From Pseudomonas sp. NKUCC02_KPG (GTDB lineage Bacteria > Pseudomonadota > Gammaproteobacteria > Pseudomonadales > Pseudomonadaceae), in NCBI RefSeq assembly GCF_019345465.1, contig NZ_JAHKRC010000015.1, forward strand, positions 62,001-126,000: DNA of 64,000 nt. Reading direction: 5' to 3'. The notes under the pieces were generated by a model, which made no database searches, was not told the origin of the DNA, and saw only the letters and a program-made list of their open reading frames with translations. The position numbers and the translations under genes are program-made. Positions 25,250-33,595 of this stretch are shown piece by piece. Position 1 is the stretch's first letter. Each line of letters starts with the position of its first letter.

Positions 25250-26293
25250 ATGAGAACCACCGTGCCTTTTTCAGCCAGCCATGCTTTACCCCTCAAGCCG
25301 TTTGTCACGGCGCCGGGTTTGGGCAATCCTCATATCCAGACGTTATGGGGGCCGTTATGGCGCACAAAACCTGCCATCGAGCATCGGCGTGAACGCATCT
25401 GGCTCAAGGACGGCGACTTTCTCGATCTGGACTGGCACGGCACGCCGCAGGCATATGCCCCCGTCGTTCTGGTGCTGCACGGCCTGACCGGCTCATCGGG
25501 TTCGCACTATGTTCTGGGGCTGCAAAACGCCCTTGCCGCACGCGGCTGGACCAGTGCAGCACTGAACTGGAGAGGCTGCTCGGGCGAACCCAACCTGTTG
25601 GCTCGCAGCTATCATTCAGGCGCCAGCGAAGACCTGGCCGAGGCCGTGGCGCATTTGCGCGCCACACACCCGTTGGCGCCGCTGTATGCCGTGGGCTATT
25701 CGCTGGGGGGCAATGTGCTGCTCAAGTATCTGGGCGAAAGCGGCCACGAGAGTGGCTTGCAAGGTGCCGTCGCCGTATCGGTACCGTTCCGTCTTGACCA
25801 GTGTGCAGACCGGATCGGCCTCGGGTTTTCGAGGGTCTACCAGGCTCATTTCATGCGCGAGATGCTGGCCTACGTCAAAGTCAAAAAGCACCGGTTCCAG
25901 ATCGATGCCCAACACGAAGGCCTCGCTAGGCTGGCCGAGCTGGGTTCAGTGAAGACGCTGGGAAAGATGCGTACCTTCTGGGAATTCGATGACCGTGTGA
26001 CAGCCCCCCTTAACGGCTATCTCAACGTCGATGATTACTACCGTCGCGCCTCCAGTCGTTACTTCCTTGGTACTATCGACACCCCAACCCTGATTATCCA
26101 GTCCACGGACGATCCGTTCGTGTTCAAGCACAGCATCCCTGAAACCAGCGAGCTGTCGCCCAGCACGCAACTTGAATTGCACGCCAAAGGCGGACATGTC
26201 GGCTTTTTGGAAGGTACGCCGACCAGGCCGGGTTACTACCTTGAGCGACGGATTCCCCAATGGCTGGCCGCGCTGCGGCTTGAGTCCGAGTAA
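25250..26293 (+). CDS. YheT-family alpha/beta hydrolase
   Basis: 347 residues from the ATG at 25250. The nucleophile elbow 'AVGYSLGGNVLLKYLGE', the acid in 'STDDPFV' and the His in 'GGHVGFLEG' form a complete triad. 'PGLGNPHIQTLWGPLW' and 'VLHGLTGSSGSHYV' are typical of YheT/ABHD1-3-like esterases. The substrate is not known. It overlaps the AraC-type gene by one base. The roughly 200 bases upstream, after the REP element, show no gene. Confidence 0.88.
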   Translation: MRTTVPFSASHALPLKPFVTAPGLGNPHIQTLWGPLWRTKPAIEHRRERIWLKDGDFLDLDWHGTPQAYAPVVLVLHGLTGSSGSHYVLGLQNALAARGWTSAALNWRGCSGEPNLLARSYHSGASEDLAEAVAHLRATHPLAPLYAVGYSLGGNVLLKYLGESGHESGLQGAVAVSVPFRLDQCADRIGLGFSRVYQAHFMREMLAYVKVKKHRFQIDAQHEGLARLAELGSVKTLGKMRTFWEFDDRVTAPLNGYLNVDDYYRRASSRYFLGTIDTPTLIIQSTDDPFVFKHSIPETSELSPSTQLELHAKGGHVGFLEGTPTRPGYYLERRIPQWLAALRLESE

Positions 26294-27135
26294 TGGACGC
26301 ACAGCAGGGTGAGTCGATTCGCTTCTGGCAGACGCCGCCCCTGACGGGTGTCGAATTGCTCACGGCGCGCTATATCGAGCACCGCTTCGTGCCCCATGTG
26401 CATGATGGTTTTGTGATCGGCATGATCGTCGAGGGCGCCCAGCGTTATCGCTATCGGGGCGCCGAACACCTGGCCGCCACGGGCACGCTGGTGCTGATCA
26501 ACCCGGACGAAGTCCACAATGGGCACAAAGGCCATGATGCGGGCTGGCGCTACCGGGCTTTTTACCCGGACAACGCGCAAATTCAACAATTGCTCGAAGA
26601 ACTCGAACTGCCCGCCACGCACTTGCCGACCTTCAATGACACATTGCTGTACGACAGCGACCTGTTTCACGGGTTGTTCCGGCTGCATCAATTGCTGGAA
26701 GGGCCAGAAACCGCCTTGCACCAGCAAACTGTATGGCGCCAGATGATGCTAGCCCTGCTCAATCGCCATGCCCGCCTGCCGATGCCGGCAAAACCCGGCG
26801 TCGAGCATCGTGCCGTAAGCCGGGCCAAGGAACTGTTAAACGCCCGGCTGGCAGAGCCACCCTCACTGGAAGAGCTCGCCGCAGCGGTCAACTTGTCTGC
26901 GTTCCACTTTGCCCGGGTGTTTCAACGAGCCACTGGCATGCCGCCACACACCTGGCTGATGCAGCAGCGCATCGCCCATGCCCGGGCCTTGTTGCAACAA
27001 GGCTGCTTGCCGCTACAAGTGGCGACGCAATTGGGTTTTGCCGACCAGAGCCACCTGAGTCGGCAATTCAAGAAGGTCTATGGCGTTGGCCCTGGTGCGT
27101 ATCGCTTGGCCAGTGCCAACTCGGACCGCCGATGA
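26293..27135 (+). CDS. AraC family transcriptional regulator
   Basis: 280 residues: an N-terminal cupin-like sensing domain ('HVHDGFVIGMIVEGAQRYRY') and C-terminal double helix-turn-helix (about residues 180-275) with 'LEELAAAVNLSAFHFARVFQ' and 'ATQLGFADQSHLSRQFKKVY'. Its start overlaps the hydrolase stop, so both are co-transcribed. In many Pseudomonas genomes related AraC proteins control a neighbouring transporter or aminotransferase; the target here is unclear. Confidence 0.9.
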   Translation: MDAQQGESIRFWQTPPLTGVELLTARYIEHRFVPHVHDGFVIGMIVEGAQRYRYRGAEHLAATGTLVLINPDEVHNGHKGHDAGWRYRAFYPDNAQIQQLLEELELPATHLPTFNDTLLYDSDLFHGLFRLHQLLEGPETALHQQTVWRQMMLALLNRHARLPMPAKPGVEHRAVSRAKELLNARLAEPPSLEELAAAVNLSAFHFARVFQRATGMPPHTWLMQQRIAHARALLQQGCLPLQVATQLGFADQSHLSRQFKKVYGVGPGAYRLASANSDRR

Positions 27136-27140
27136 TTGCA

Positions 27141-27153
27141 GCCCGCTCCCACA
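27141..27153. repeat. half REP remnant
   Basis: gcccgctcccaca matches one arm of the tgtgggagcgggc family with no partner nearby. It fills most of the 39-base gap between the convergent AraC and sulfurtransferase genes. Confidence 0.6.
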
Positions 27154-27174
27154 CACTAAACCGCCCTCGGTTGA

Positions 27175-28029
27175 TCAATCGCCGGTAGCAATGCCACGCG
27201 CCGGATCGTTGATCCACTCACTCCACGAGCCCGCATAGAGCTTGCCCAGCGGATAACCCGCCAGCCCCAGCGCAAAAAGGTTATGACACGCCGTCACACC
27301 GGACCCGCAATAGGCCACCAGTTCATCGGGCGAGCGATCCCCCAGTTTTTCGGCGAACCGCTGCTTGAGTTGCTCGGCAGGCAAAAAACGCCCCGTGCTA
27401 TCGAGGTTTTCGCTGAACGCTGCGCATTGCGCGCCTGGAATATGTCCGGCAACAGGATCGATGGGCTCCACCTCGCCTCGAAAGCGCGGCTGCGCACGGG
27501 CATCGATCAAGGTCATCTGCGGTTTGCCAAGGCGCTTTTGCAGTTGCTCCGCGCTGAGCAGCATATGGCTGTCAGGTTTACCTTCGAACGTGCCGCGCAA
27601 CGTCGGAGCCGCATCCAGGCTCAGGGGAAAGCCCGCTCCATGCCAGGCCTTGAGGCCGCCATCCAGGATAAACACGCCGTCGCGCTTGCCCAGCCAGGTC
27701 AGCAACCACCATGCCCGAGCAGCAAAGGCACCGGGACCATCGTCATACAGCACCACATCGCTGTCGGCATTTACACCCCAGGTGCGCAGTCGCTCCACAA
27801 GGGTGCGCGGATCGGGCAGCGGATGGCGACCTGTCACGCCCTTGATCACCGGCCCGCTCAGGTCACGCTCAAGGTCGGCAAACTGTGCGCCGGCAATGTG
27901 CCCTTCGGCATAACTGCAACGGCCATAATCCGGGTCTTCCAGGGCAAAGCGACAGTCCAGAATAACCAGGCCGGGCTGCGCCTGACGTTCATTCAGGGCT
28001 TGAGGGCTGATCAGTTGCGCAACGGGCAT
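27175..28029 (-). CDS. sseA: thiosulfate/3-mercaptopyruvate sulfurtransferase (SseA-like)
   Basis: 284 residues with two rhodanese domains. The catalytic loop 'YCGSGVTACHN' is in the C-terminal domain; CGSG(V/T)T is the mercaptopyruvate sulfurtransferase type. The N-terminal domain has 'DCRFALEDPDYGRCSYAEGH' in the inactive position. It transfers sulfur from 3-mercaptopyruvate or thiosulfate to thiol acceptors or cyanide. AGGAG precedes the ATG. Monocistronic or led by laoR read-through. Confidence 0.9.
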   Translation of the reverse strand: MPVAQLISPQALNERQAQPGLVILDCRFALEDPDYGRCSYAEGHIAGAQFADLERDLSGPVIKGVTGRHPLPDPRTLVERLRTWGVNADSDVVLYDDGPGAFAARAWWLLTWLGKRDGVFILDGGLKAWHGAGFPLSLDAAPTLRGTFEGKPDSHMLLSAEQLQKRLGKPQMTLIDARAQPRFRGEVEPIDPVAGHIPGAQCAAFSENLDSTGRFLPAEQLKQRFAEKLGDRSPDELVAYCGSGVTACHNLFALGLAGYPLGKLYAGSWSEWINDPARGIATGD

Positions 28030-28059
28030 AGTGAACTCCTGTGAGGGGGTGAAATGCAG

Positions 28060-28728
28060 TTATTGAGCGTACAGCGCATGTTCCAGGGGAACGTAATATT
28101 CCTTGATCAGTTCATCGACTGCTTCACGGGCCTGGTCGGTGACAAACCCCGCCTCCAGCACCAGCAGTTGATACACACCACGCTTGATCGCCTGCTCGCT
28201 GAGCTGCTCACTGTTCTCACGGGTGGTGCATAAAAATCCGACCCACGAGGTAAGAATAATCCACGCGTTAAGGCTCAAGGATTCGATTTGCTGGGAGGTC
28301 ATACGCAAGATTTCGGCCTCGACGAATCCGGCATAGATCGCCTGCGCCTGAGTCAGGCAGTGCTGTGAAAAGCGTCGATAGCGGATGGCCAGTTCCGAAT
28401 CGCTGTGCAGTAAATGCTCAATGTCGCGGTACAAAAAACGGTAGCGCCACATGGCATCCAGCAGTTGCTGCAAGTAATGGCGCTTGTCGGCAACGGTGGG
28501 CAAACGCCCTTCTGGCGGGTGTAAAAAACTCAACACCAGTGCTTCGTACTCACTGAACAACACCGAGATGATCGCCTGCTTGTTCGGGAAGTGGTAATAC
28601 AGATTGCCCGGCGAAATTTCCATATGGGCCGCAATGTGGTTGGTACTGACACTGCGTTCGCCCAGCTGGTTAAAAAGCTCCAGGCTGCTATTGGCGATGC
28701 GCTGGCTGGTTTTTAGTCGTATGGCCAT
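28060..28728 (-). CDS. laoR: TetR family regulator LaoR of long-chain alcohol oxidation
   Basis: 222 residues. The N-terminal TetR helix-turn-helix includes 'SVSTNHIAAHMEISPGNLYY'; the C-terminal domain (DUF-like ligand-binding region) is helical. It stands divergent from laoC-laoB-laoA. In P. aeruginosa the same arrangement (PA0367 next to PA0366-0364) is the LaoABCR system, where LaoR represses the genes and long-chain alcohols or derived acyl compounds relieve it. Assignment rests on synteny and family, from memory. Confidence 0.85.
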   Translation of the reverse strand: MAIRLKTSQRIANSSLELFNQLGERSVSTNHIAAHMEISPGNLYYHFPNKQAIISVLFSEYEALVLSFLHPPEGRLPTVADKRHYLQQLLDAMWRYRFLYRDIEHLLHSDSELAIRYRRFSQHCLTQAQAIYAGFVEAEILRMTSQQIESLSLNAWIILTSWVGFLCTTRENSEQLSEQAIKRGVYQLLVLEAGFVTDQAREAVDELIKEYYVPLEHALYAQ

Positions 28729-28811
28729 GGGCTTGCGCTTAATTTAAAAACGAAAGGCATCTTACGGCCTAACCTTGAATCGATAAACAACACGGGTGAC
28801 AGGCCCGGCGA

Positions 28812-28840
28812 TTGACAACTTAGAGCACAAGCTCTAAAAA
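28812..28840 (+). promoter_or_regulatory. laoC promoter with overlapping operator palindrome
   Basis: TTGACA at 28812-28817 and TAAAAA at 28835-28840 are spaced 17 bases. Between them lies TTAGAGC-acaa-GCTCTAA (28820-28837), a perfect palindrome with 7-base arms, the size and place expected for a TetR operator. It is the only strong palindrome in the 164-base laoR-laoC gap and is the predicted LaoR site. Confidence 0.65.
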
Positions 28841-28892
28841 CATCCCTGCTCTCCAACGATAAAAACCCATAGAAAAAACGCCTGGAGCAACC

Positions 28893-30323
28893 ATGTCTGT
28901 CGACAGTGCCTACGATCACAACGTCTCAGCCCTTCAGGATGAGCTCAATTCACTGCTCGACAAACAGCGTCAGGCCTACGCAGCCCATCCGTTTGCACCT
29001 CTTGCGCAACGCCAGCAATGGTTAAAAAGTCTGCGCCAACTGCTCAGTGCCGAGCGTGAAGTCTTGATCGACGCCATCAGTCAGGATTTCAGCCATCGCA
29101 GTCCGGACGAAACCTTGTTTGCCGAGCTGATGCCTTGCCTGCACAGCATTGATTACACCCTCAGACACCTCAAGCGCTGGATGAAGCCTTCAACGCGCAG
29201 CGTCGGCATGATGTTCGTCCCCGCCAGCGCCAAGGTGGTGTACCAGCCACTGGGCGTGGTCGGAATTATCGTGCCGTGGAACTACCCGCTGTACCTGGCA
29301 ATTGGCCCTTTGGTCGGGGCATTGGCCGCCGGCAACCGGGTCATGCTCAAGCTCAGCGAGTTCACCCCGGCCACAGGGCGTTTGCTCAAGGATTTGCTGG
29401 GGCGCATCTTTCCCGAAGACATGGTGACGGTGGTGCTGGGCGAAGCCGATGTGGCTGTAGCGTTCTCCAGCCTGGGGTTTGATCACTTGCTGTTCACCGG
29501 CTCCACCCACGTGGGCAAGCAGGTGATGCGCGCGGCCGCTGAAAACCTGACCCCCGTCACCCTGGAACTGGGCGGCAAATCTCCTGCCATTGTGTCGGCC
29601 GATGTACCGCTCAAGGATGCCGCCCAGCGCATCGCCTGGGGCAAGACCCTGAACGCGGGACAGACCTGCATCGCCCCGGATTACGTGCTGGTACCCCAGG
29701 ACCGGGTCGACGGTTTTATCGACGCCTACCGCCAGGCGGTCCACAGCTTTTATCCGACCCTGATCGATAACCCGGACTACACCGCAATCATCAACGAACG
29801 CCAGGTGGCGCGCCTTGAACGACTGCAAGCCGATGCGACCCTCAAGGGCGCACGCCTGGTTCCGTTATATGAACAAGGCCAGGGGCGACGCATGCCCCAC
29901 GCACTGGTGCTGGAGGTCAGCGACGACATGCAGGTCATGCAGGACGAGATCTTTGGCCCGCTGCTGCCCGTCGTGACCTATACCCATCTCGATCAGGCAT
30001 TGGCGTACATCAACGCCAGACCTCGCCCCTTGGCGCTTTATTACTTTGGCTACAACAAGGCCGAGCAACAGCGCGTCATCCAGCACACCCACTCGGGCGG
30101 TGTCAGCATCAATGAAACACTGCTGCACGTGGCCATCGACGACCTGCCTTTTGGCGGGGTCGGGCACTCGGGCATGGGCCATTACCATGGTCACGAAGGG
30201 TTTCTGACCTTCAGCAAGGCCAAAGGGGTCCTGGTCAAACAGCGCTGGAACAGCTCGCTGATGATCTACCCGCCTTACGGCCGGCAGTTGGTGCGCCTGA
30301 TCCAGAAACTGTTCATCCGCTAG
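28893..30323 (+). CDS. laoC: aldehyde dehydrogenase LaoC (coniferyl aldehyde dehydrogenase-like)
   Basis: 476 residues. Class-3-like aldehyde dehydrogenase: catalytic Cys in 'NAGQTCIAPDYVL', general-base Glu in 'TLELGGKSPAIV', NAD-binding 'FTGSTHVGKQV'. The C-terminal tail after 'GHEGFLTFSKAKGV' has a hydrophobic/basic end that may associate with membrane. Product annotations often say coniferyl aldehyde dehydrogenase; synteny with laoB and laoA indicates oxidation of long-chain aldehydes to fatty acids. A GGAGCAACC region precedes the ATG. Confidence 0.88.
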   Translation: MSVDSAYDHNVSALQDELNSLLDKQRQAYAAHPFAPLAQRQQWLKSLRQLLSAEREVLIDAISQDFSHRSPDETLFAELMPCLHSIDYTLRHLKRWMKPSTRSVGMMFVPASAKVVYQPLGVVGIIVPWNYPLYLAIGPLVGALAAGNRVMLKLSEFTPATGRLLKDLLGRIFPEDMVTVVLGEADVAVAFSSLGFDHLLFTGSTHVGKQVMRAAAENLTPVTLELGGKSPAIVSADVPLKDAAQRIAWGKTLNAGQTCIAPDYVLVPQDRVDGFIDAYRQAVHSFYPTLIDNPDYTAIINERQVARLERLQADATLKGARLVPLYEQGQGRRMPHALVLEVSDDMQVMQDEIFGPLLPVVTYTHLDQALAYINARPRPLALYYFGYNKAEQQRVIQHTHSGGVSINETLLHVAIDDLPFGGVGHSGMGHYHGHEGFLTFSKAKGVLVKQRWNSSLMIYPPYGRQLVRLIQKLFIR

Positions 30324-30336
30324 CGGAGCCTTGGCC

Positions 30337-30882
30337 ATGCCTGTACTCAGTGTCGAGAACGCCCTGCTTTCACGTCGCGGGGTCTTGAAGGTCGGTGCAT
30401 GTGCCAGTGCATTACTGGCGACTGCCGGGCTAAGTGCCAGCCTTAGCGGTTGCTCGGCCAGCAGCAGCGCCAGTGGCTTTGCGGTATTGCGCAGCAGCGA
30501 CCTGATTTTTTTGCGCGCGCTGATCCCGGTCATGCTCGCTGGCAGCGTGCCTGCGTCCTCAATGCCCGACGCTACGAAGGCCACGCTGAACACTCTGGAC
30601 GACAACCTCAACCACTTGTCTCCCGCGCTGCTCAGCCTTACCCAACAACTGTTCGACGTGCTGGCCATGCCCATGACACGCGGCCCGTTGACCGGGGTTT
30701 GGGGTCGCTGGGAAAACGCCAGCCCCGAGCAGATCCGGCACTTTCTCCAGCGCTGGCAAAACAGCAGCCTGGGCTTGCTGAAAATGGGTCATGGCTCGCT
30801 GGTGCAGCTGGTCATGATGAGTTGGTACGAGTGCCCGCAATCATGGGCGGCCTGCGGCTACCCGGGTCCGCCAAAAATATAA
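30337..30882 (+). CDS. laoB: twin-arginine signal protein LaoB
   Basis: 181 residues. The N terminus has the twin-arginine motif 'SRRGVLK' followed by a hydrophobic stretch and 'LSGC', which could be a lipobox, so the product may be an exported, perhaps lipid-anchored, partner of LaoA. The rest is helical with no catalytic motif recognised. ATG at 30337 with CGGAG eight bases before. It lies 13 bases after laoC and 38 before laoA. The name follows the P. aeruginosa locus. Confidence 0.82.
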   Translation: MPVLSVENALLSRRGVLKVGACASALLATAGLSASLSGCSASSSASGFAVLRSSDLIFLRALIPVMLAGSVPASSMPDATKATLNTLDDNLNHLSPALLSLTQQLFDVLAMPMTRGPLTGVWGRWENASPEQIRHFLQRWQNSSLGLLKMGHGSLVQLVMMSWYECPQSWAACGYPGPPKI

Positions 30883-30920
30883 AAACACTTACGTTCCCGC
30901 ACTCATCTCGAGTAACCCTG

Positions 30921-32516
30921 ATGCCCGTAACCGATCCATTTCGCGAAGGCCTGGCCCGAGGCTGGAAAACCCATGATGGCTCGCAACTGGAGGGCGACCT
31001 GACACTGGAGGCAGACGTCGCCATTGTCGGCAGCGGTGCAGGCGGCGGCACCACGGCTGAAATCCTCAGCGCAGCGGGCTACAAGGTCCTACTGATCGAA
31101 GAAGGGCCGCTCAAGACCAGCAGCGATTTCAAGCTGCTCGAGGACGAGGCCTACGCCAGCCTGTATCAGGAAGGTGTGGGGCGCATGAGCAAAGACGGCG
31201 CCATCAGCATTCTTCAAGGCCGGGCCGTGGGCGGCACCACGCTGGTGAACTGGACCTCCAGCTTTCGCACCCCGGCGCCCACCCTGGAGCACTGGGCCCG
31301 CGAGCACGCAGTCGCAGGCCACAGCGAGGAACAGATGGCTCCCTGGTTCGAACACATGGAGCAGCGCCTGGGTGTTGCGCCCTGGCAAGTCCCGCCCAAC
31401 GCCAACAACGAAGTGATCCGCAACGGCTGCGAAAAGCTCGGCTACAGCTGGCATGTGATCCCCCGCAACGTGCGGGGCTGCTGGAACCTGGGCTATTGCG
31501 GCATGGGCTGCCCGACCAACGCCAAACAATCAATGCTGGTCACAACCATTCCCGCGACTCTGGAGAACGGCGGCGAACTGCTTTATCTGGCCCGCGCGTG
31601 GCGGTTATCCATCAGTGGCGACCATGTCACCGGCCTGGAGTGCCAGGCAATGGACAGCCGCTGCGTAACCCCCAACGGCCACACGATTACGGTCAAGGCC
31701 CGCCACTACGTTCTGGCAGGCGGTGGCATCAATACGCCCGGCCTGCTGATGCGCTCCGACGCACCCGACCCACACAAGCGACTGGGCAAGCGGACATTTC
31801 TGCATCTGGTCAACTTCTCCGCAGCGCAATTTCCTACTGCAATCAATCCTTTCTACGGTGCGCCGCAGTCGATTTACTCAGATCACTTTCAATGGAAAGA
31901 CGGTCCCAAAGGCCCTATGGGCTACAAACTCGAAGTGCCACCGCTGCACCCGGCATTGGCCGCCACCTTGTTTTCAGGCTTTGGCCAGAGCAGTGCTGAA
32001 CAAATGGCCAAACTGCCCACTACCCACATGATGCTGGCGCTGATGCGCGACGGATTTCATCCTGACAGCCCTGGTGGCAGTGTCGAGTTGCGCAGCGATG
32101 ACAGTCCGGTGCTCGATTACACCCTCACGCCCTACGGCTGGGAGGGACTCAAGCGCGCCTTCCACAGCATGGCCGAAATCCAGTTTGCGGCGGGTGCCAG
32201 CGCAGTCATGCCATTGCACAGCGATGCGCGCTACATGACACGCCTTCGCGAAACACGTGACCAGATCGACAGTTTGAGCCTTGAGTTGTATCGAACCCGC
32301 CTGGCCAGTGCCCATGTGATGGGCGGATGTTCAATGGGTGAAAATCCGCAGATGGCCGTCACCGACAGCCTCGGCCGCCATCATCAATTGCGCAATGTAT
32401 CGGTCCACGACGGCTCATTATTCCCCACCAGCATTGGTGCCAACCCACAATTATCGGTGTACGGATTGACGGCAAAACTCGCGACGCAACTGGCCGAACG
32501 CCTTAAAAGTTCATGA
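30921..32516 (+). CDS. laoA: GMC-family long-chain alcohol dehydrogenase LaoA
   Basis: 531 residues. The FAD-binding Rossmann motif is 'VAIVGSGAGGGTTAEILS' at about residues 34-51; 'GRAVGGTTLVNW' and 'LAGGGINTPGLL' are GMC oxidoreductase signatures, and 'GYCGMGCPTNAKQS' is typical of the alcohol-oxidase subgroup. The C terminus contains 'AHVMGGCSMG' with the active-site His and a second 'SIGANPQLSVYGL' block. The start at 30921 avoids a long overlap with laoB. It oxidises long-chain alcohols to aldehydes for LaoC. Confidence 0.88.
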   Translation: MPVTDPFREGLARGWKTHDGSQLEGDLTLEADVAIVGSGAGGGTTAEILSAAGYKVLLIEEGPLKTSSDFKLLEDEAYASLYQEGVGRMSKDGAISILQGRAVGGTTLVNWTSSFRTPAPTLEHWAREHAVAGHSEEQMAPWFEHMEQRLGVAPWQVPPNANNEVIRNGCEKLGYSWHVIPRNVRGCWNLGYCGMGCPTNAKQSMLVTTIPATLENGGELLYLARAWRLSISGDHVTGLECQAMDSRCVTPNGHTITVKARHYVLAGGGINTPGLLMRSDAPDPHKRLGKRTFLHLVNFSAAQFPTAINPFYGAPQSIYSDHFQWKDGPKGPMGYKLEVPPLHPALAATLFSGFGQSSAEQMAKLPTTHMMLALMRDGFHPDSPGGSVELRSDDSPVLDYTLTPYGWEGLKRAFHSMAEIQFAAGASAVMPLHSDARYMTRLRETRDQIDSLSLELYRTRLASAHVMGGCSMGENPQMAVTDSLGRHHQLRNVSVHDGSLFPTSIGANPQLSVYGLTAKLATQLAERLKSS

Positions 32517-32631
32517 AAAAGCAGTTAATTCGTCGCGTCTATAGTGCTTTCTTCTTCGAATGGCGACTTGGCCGACCGGTAATGCTGCGATACCATCCGA
32601 CTCCCCAACGGATTCCCGCCAGGACGACGCG

Positions 32632-33114
32632 ATGAACCGAGTGTTGTACCCAGGTACATTCGACCCTATTACCAAGGGCCATGGCGATCTGGTCGAACGC
32701 GCTTCGCGCCTGTTCGATCACGTGATCATTGCTGTCGCTGCCAGCACCAAGAAAAACCCGCTATTCCCACTGGAACAGCGTGTGGAGCTGGCTCGTGAAG
32801 TCACCAAACACCTGCCCAATGTTGAGGTGGTCGGTTTCTCGACGCTGCTCGCGCATTTCGCCAAAGAACAGAACGCCAATGTCTTTCTGCGTGGCCTGCG
32901 TGCCGTGTCGGATTTCGAATACGAGTTTCAGCTGGCGAACATGAATCGCCAACTGGCCCCCGATGTCGAAAGTCTGTTCCTCACGCCGTCAGAGCGTTAT
33001 TCGTTCATATCGTCGACGCTGGTGCGCGAAATCGCAGCATTGGGCGGCGATATCAACAAATTCGTACACCCGGCCGTGGCTGATGCCCTGACCGAGCGTT
33101 TTCGCAAGAAATAA
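32632..33114 (+). CDS. coaD: pantetheine-phosphate adenylyltransferase
   Basis: 160 residues. It forms dephospho-CoA from 4'-phosphopantetheine and ATP. The nucleotidyltransferase motif is in 'YPGTFDPITKGHGDLVERA' and the second signature is 'YSFISSTLVREIA'. A TATAGT hexamer at 32540 may be its -10 box. The frame is open upstream to 32560, but the family starts at 'MNRVLYPGTFDP'. Confidence 0.96.
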   Translation: MNRVLYPGTFDPITKGHGDLVERASRLFDHVIIAVAASTKKNPLFPLEQRVELAREVTKHLPNVEVVGFSTLLAHFAKEQNANVFLRGLRAVSDFEYEFQLANMNRQLAPDVESLFLTPSERYSFISSTLVREIAALGGDINKFVHPAVADALTERFRKK

Positions 33115-33213
33115 CCACTGAAGCGGCGCCCGCGTGCACTGCGGGCGCCAATGCGGCACAATTGCCGCATTCGATTTCAGTTGCCCGGGCCGACCGCCCC
33201 GGCCGGAGTACCC

Positions 33214-33465
33214 ATGTCCCTGATCATCACCGACGATTGCATTAACTGCGACGTCTGCGAACCCGAGTGTCCGAACGCTGCCATTTCCCAGGGCGAAGAG
33301 ATCTACGTGATCGACCCCAACCTGTGTACCCAGTGCGTTGGCCACTACGACGAACCGCAATGCCAACAGGTTTGCCCGGTTGACTGCATCCCGCTGGATG
33401 AAGCCCACCCGGAAACCGAAGAACAGCTGATGGAAAAGTACCGGGCAATTACCGGGAAGGCCTGA
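33214..33465 (+). CDS. YfhL family 2[4Fe-4S] dicluster ferredoxin
   Basis: 83 residues. First cluster ligands are in 'CINCDVCEPECPN' (CxxCxxCxxxCP), the second in 'CTQCVGHYDEPQCQQVCPVDC'; the long insertion between the second and third Cys of the second motif (CxxCx8C) is characteristic of Alvin-type ferredoxins such as Allochromatium FdI and E. coli YfhL. Low-potential electron carrier; its partner is not known. The ATG is preceded by CGGAG. Confidence 0.93.
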   Translation: MSLIITDDCINCDVCEPECPNAAISQGEEIYVIDPNLCTQCVGHYDEPQCQQVCPVDCIPLDEAHPETEEQLMEKYRAITGKA

Positions 33466-33485
33466 TTCATCGTCTATGCGATTTG

Positions 33486-33572
33486 TGTGGGAGCGGTCTT
33501 GCTCGCGATAGATTCACTGCGATCGACCCGTTCGACCGAGGTGGTTGCATCGCGAGCAAGCCCGCTCCCACA
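33486..33572. repeat. REPIN-like inverted repeat pair (tgtgggagcgggcttgctcg family)
   Basis: Left arm tgtgggagcggtcttgctcg and right arm cgagcaagcccgctcccaca between convergent ferredoxin and mutM genes. It is a likely shared terminator. Confidence 0.87.
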
Positions 33573-33595
33573 AGCTTTCAGCGCAGGACTGGTGA

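Noticed and set aside
28893..30323. Coniferyl (lignin) aldehyde metabolism as the role of the aldehyde dehydrogenase
   Set aside because: The family name is inherited from annotation; neighbours laoB, laoA and laoR point to long-chain alcohol oxidation, and no phenylpropanoid genes are present.
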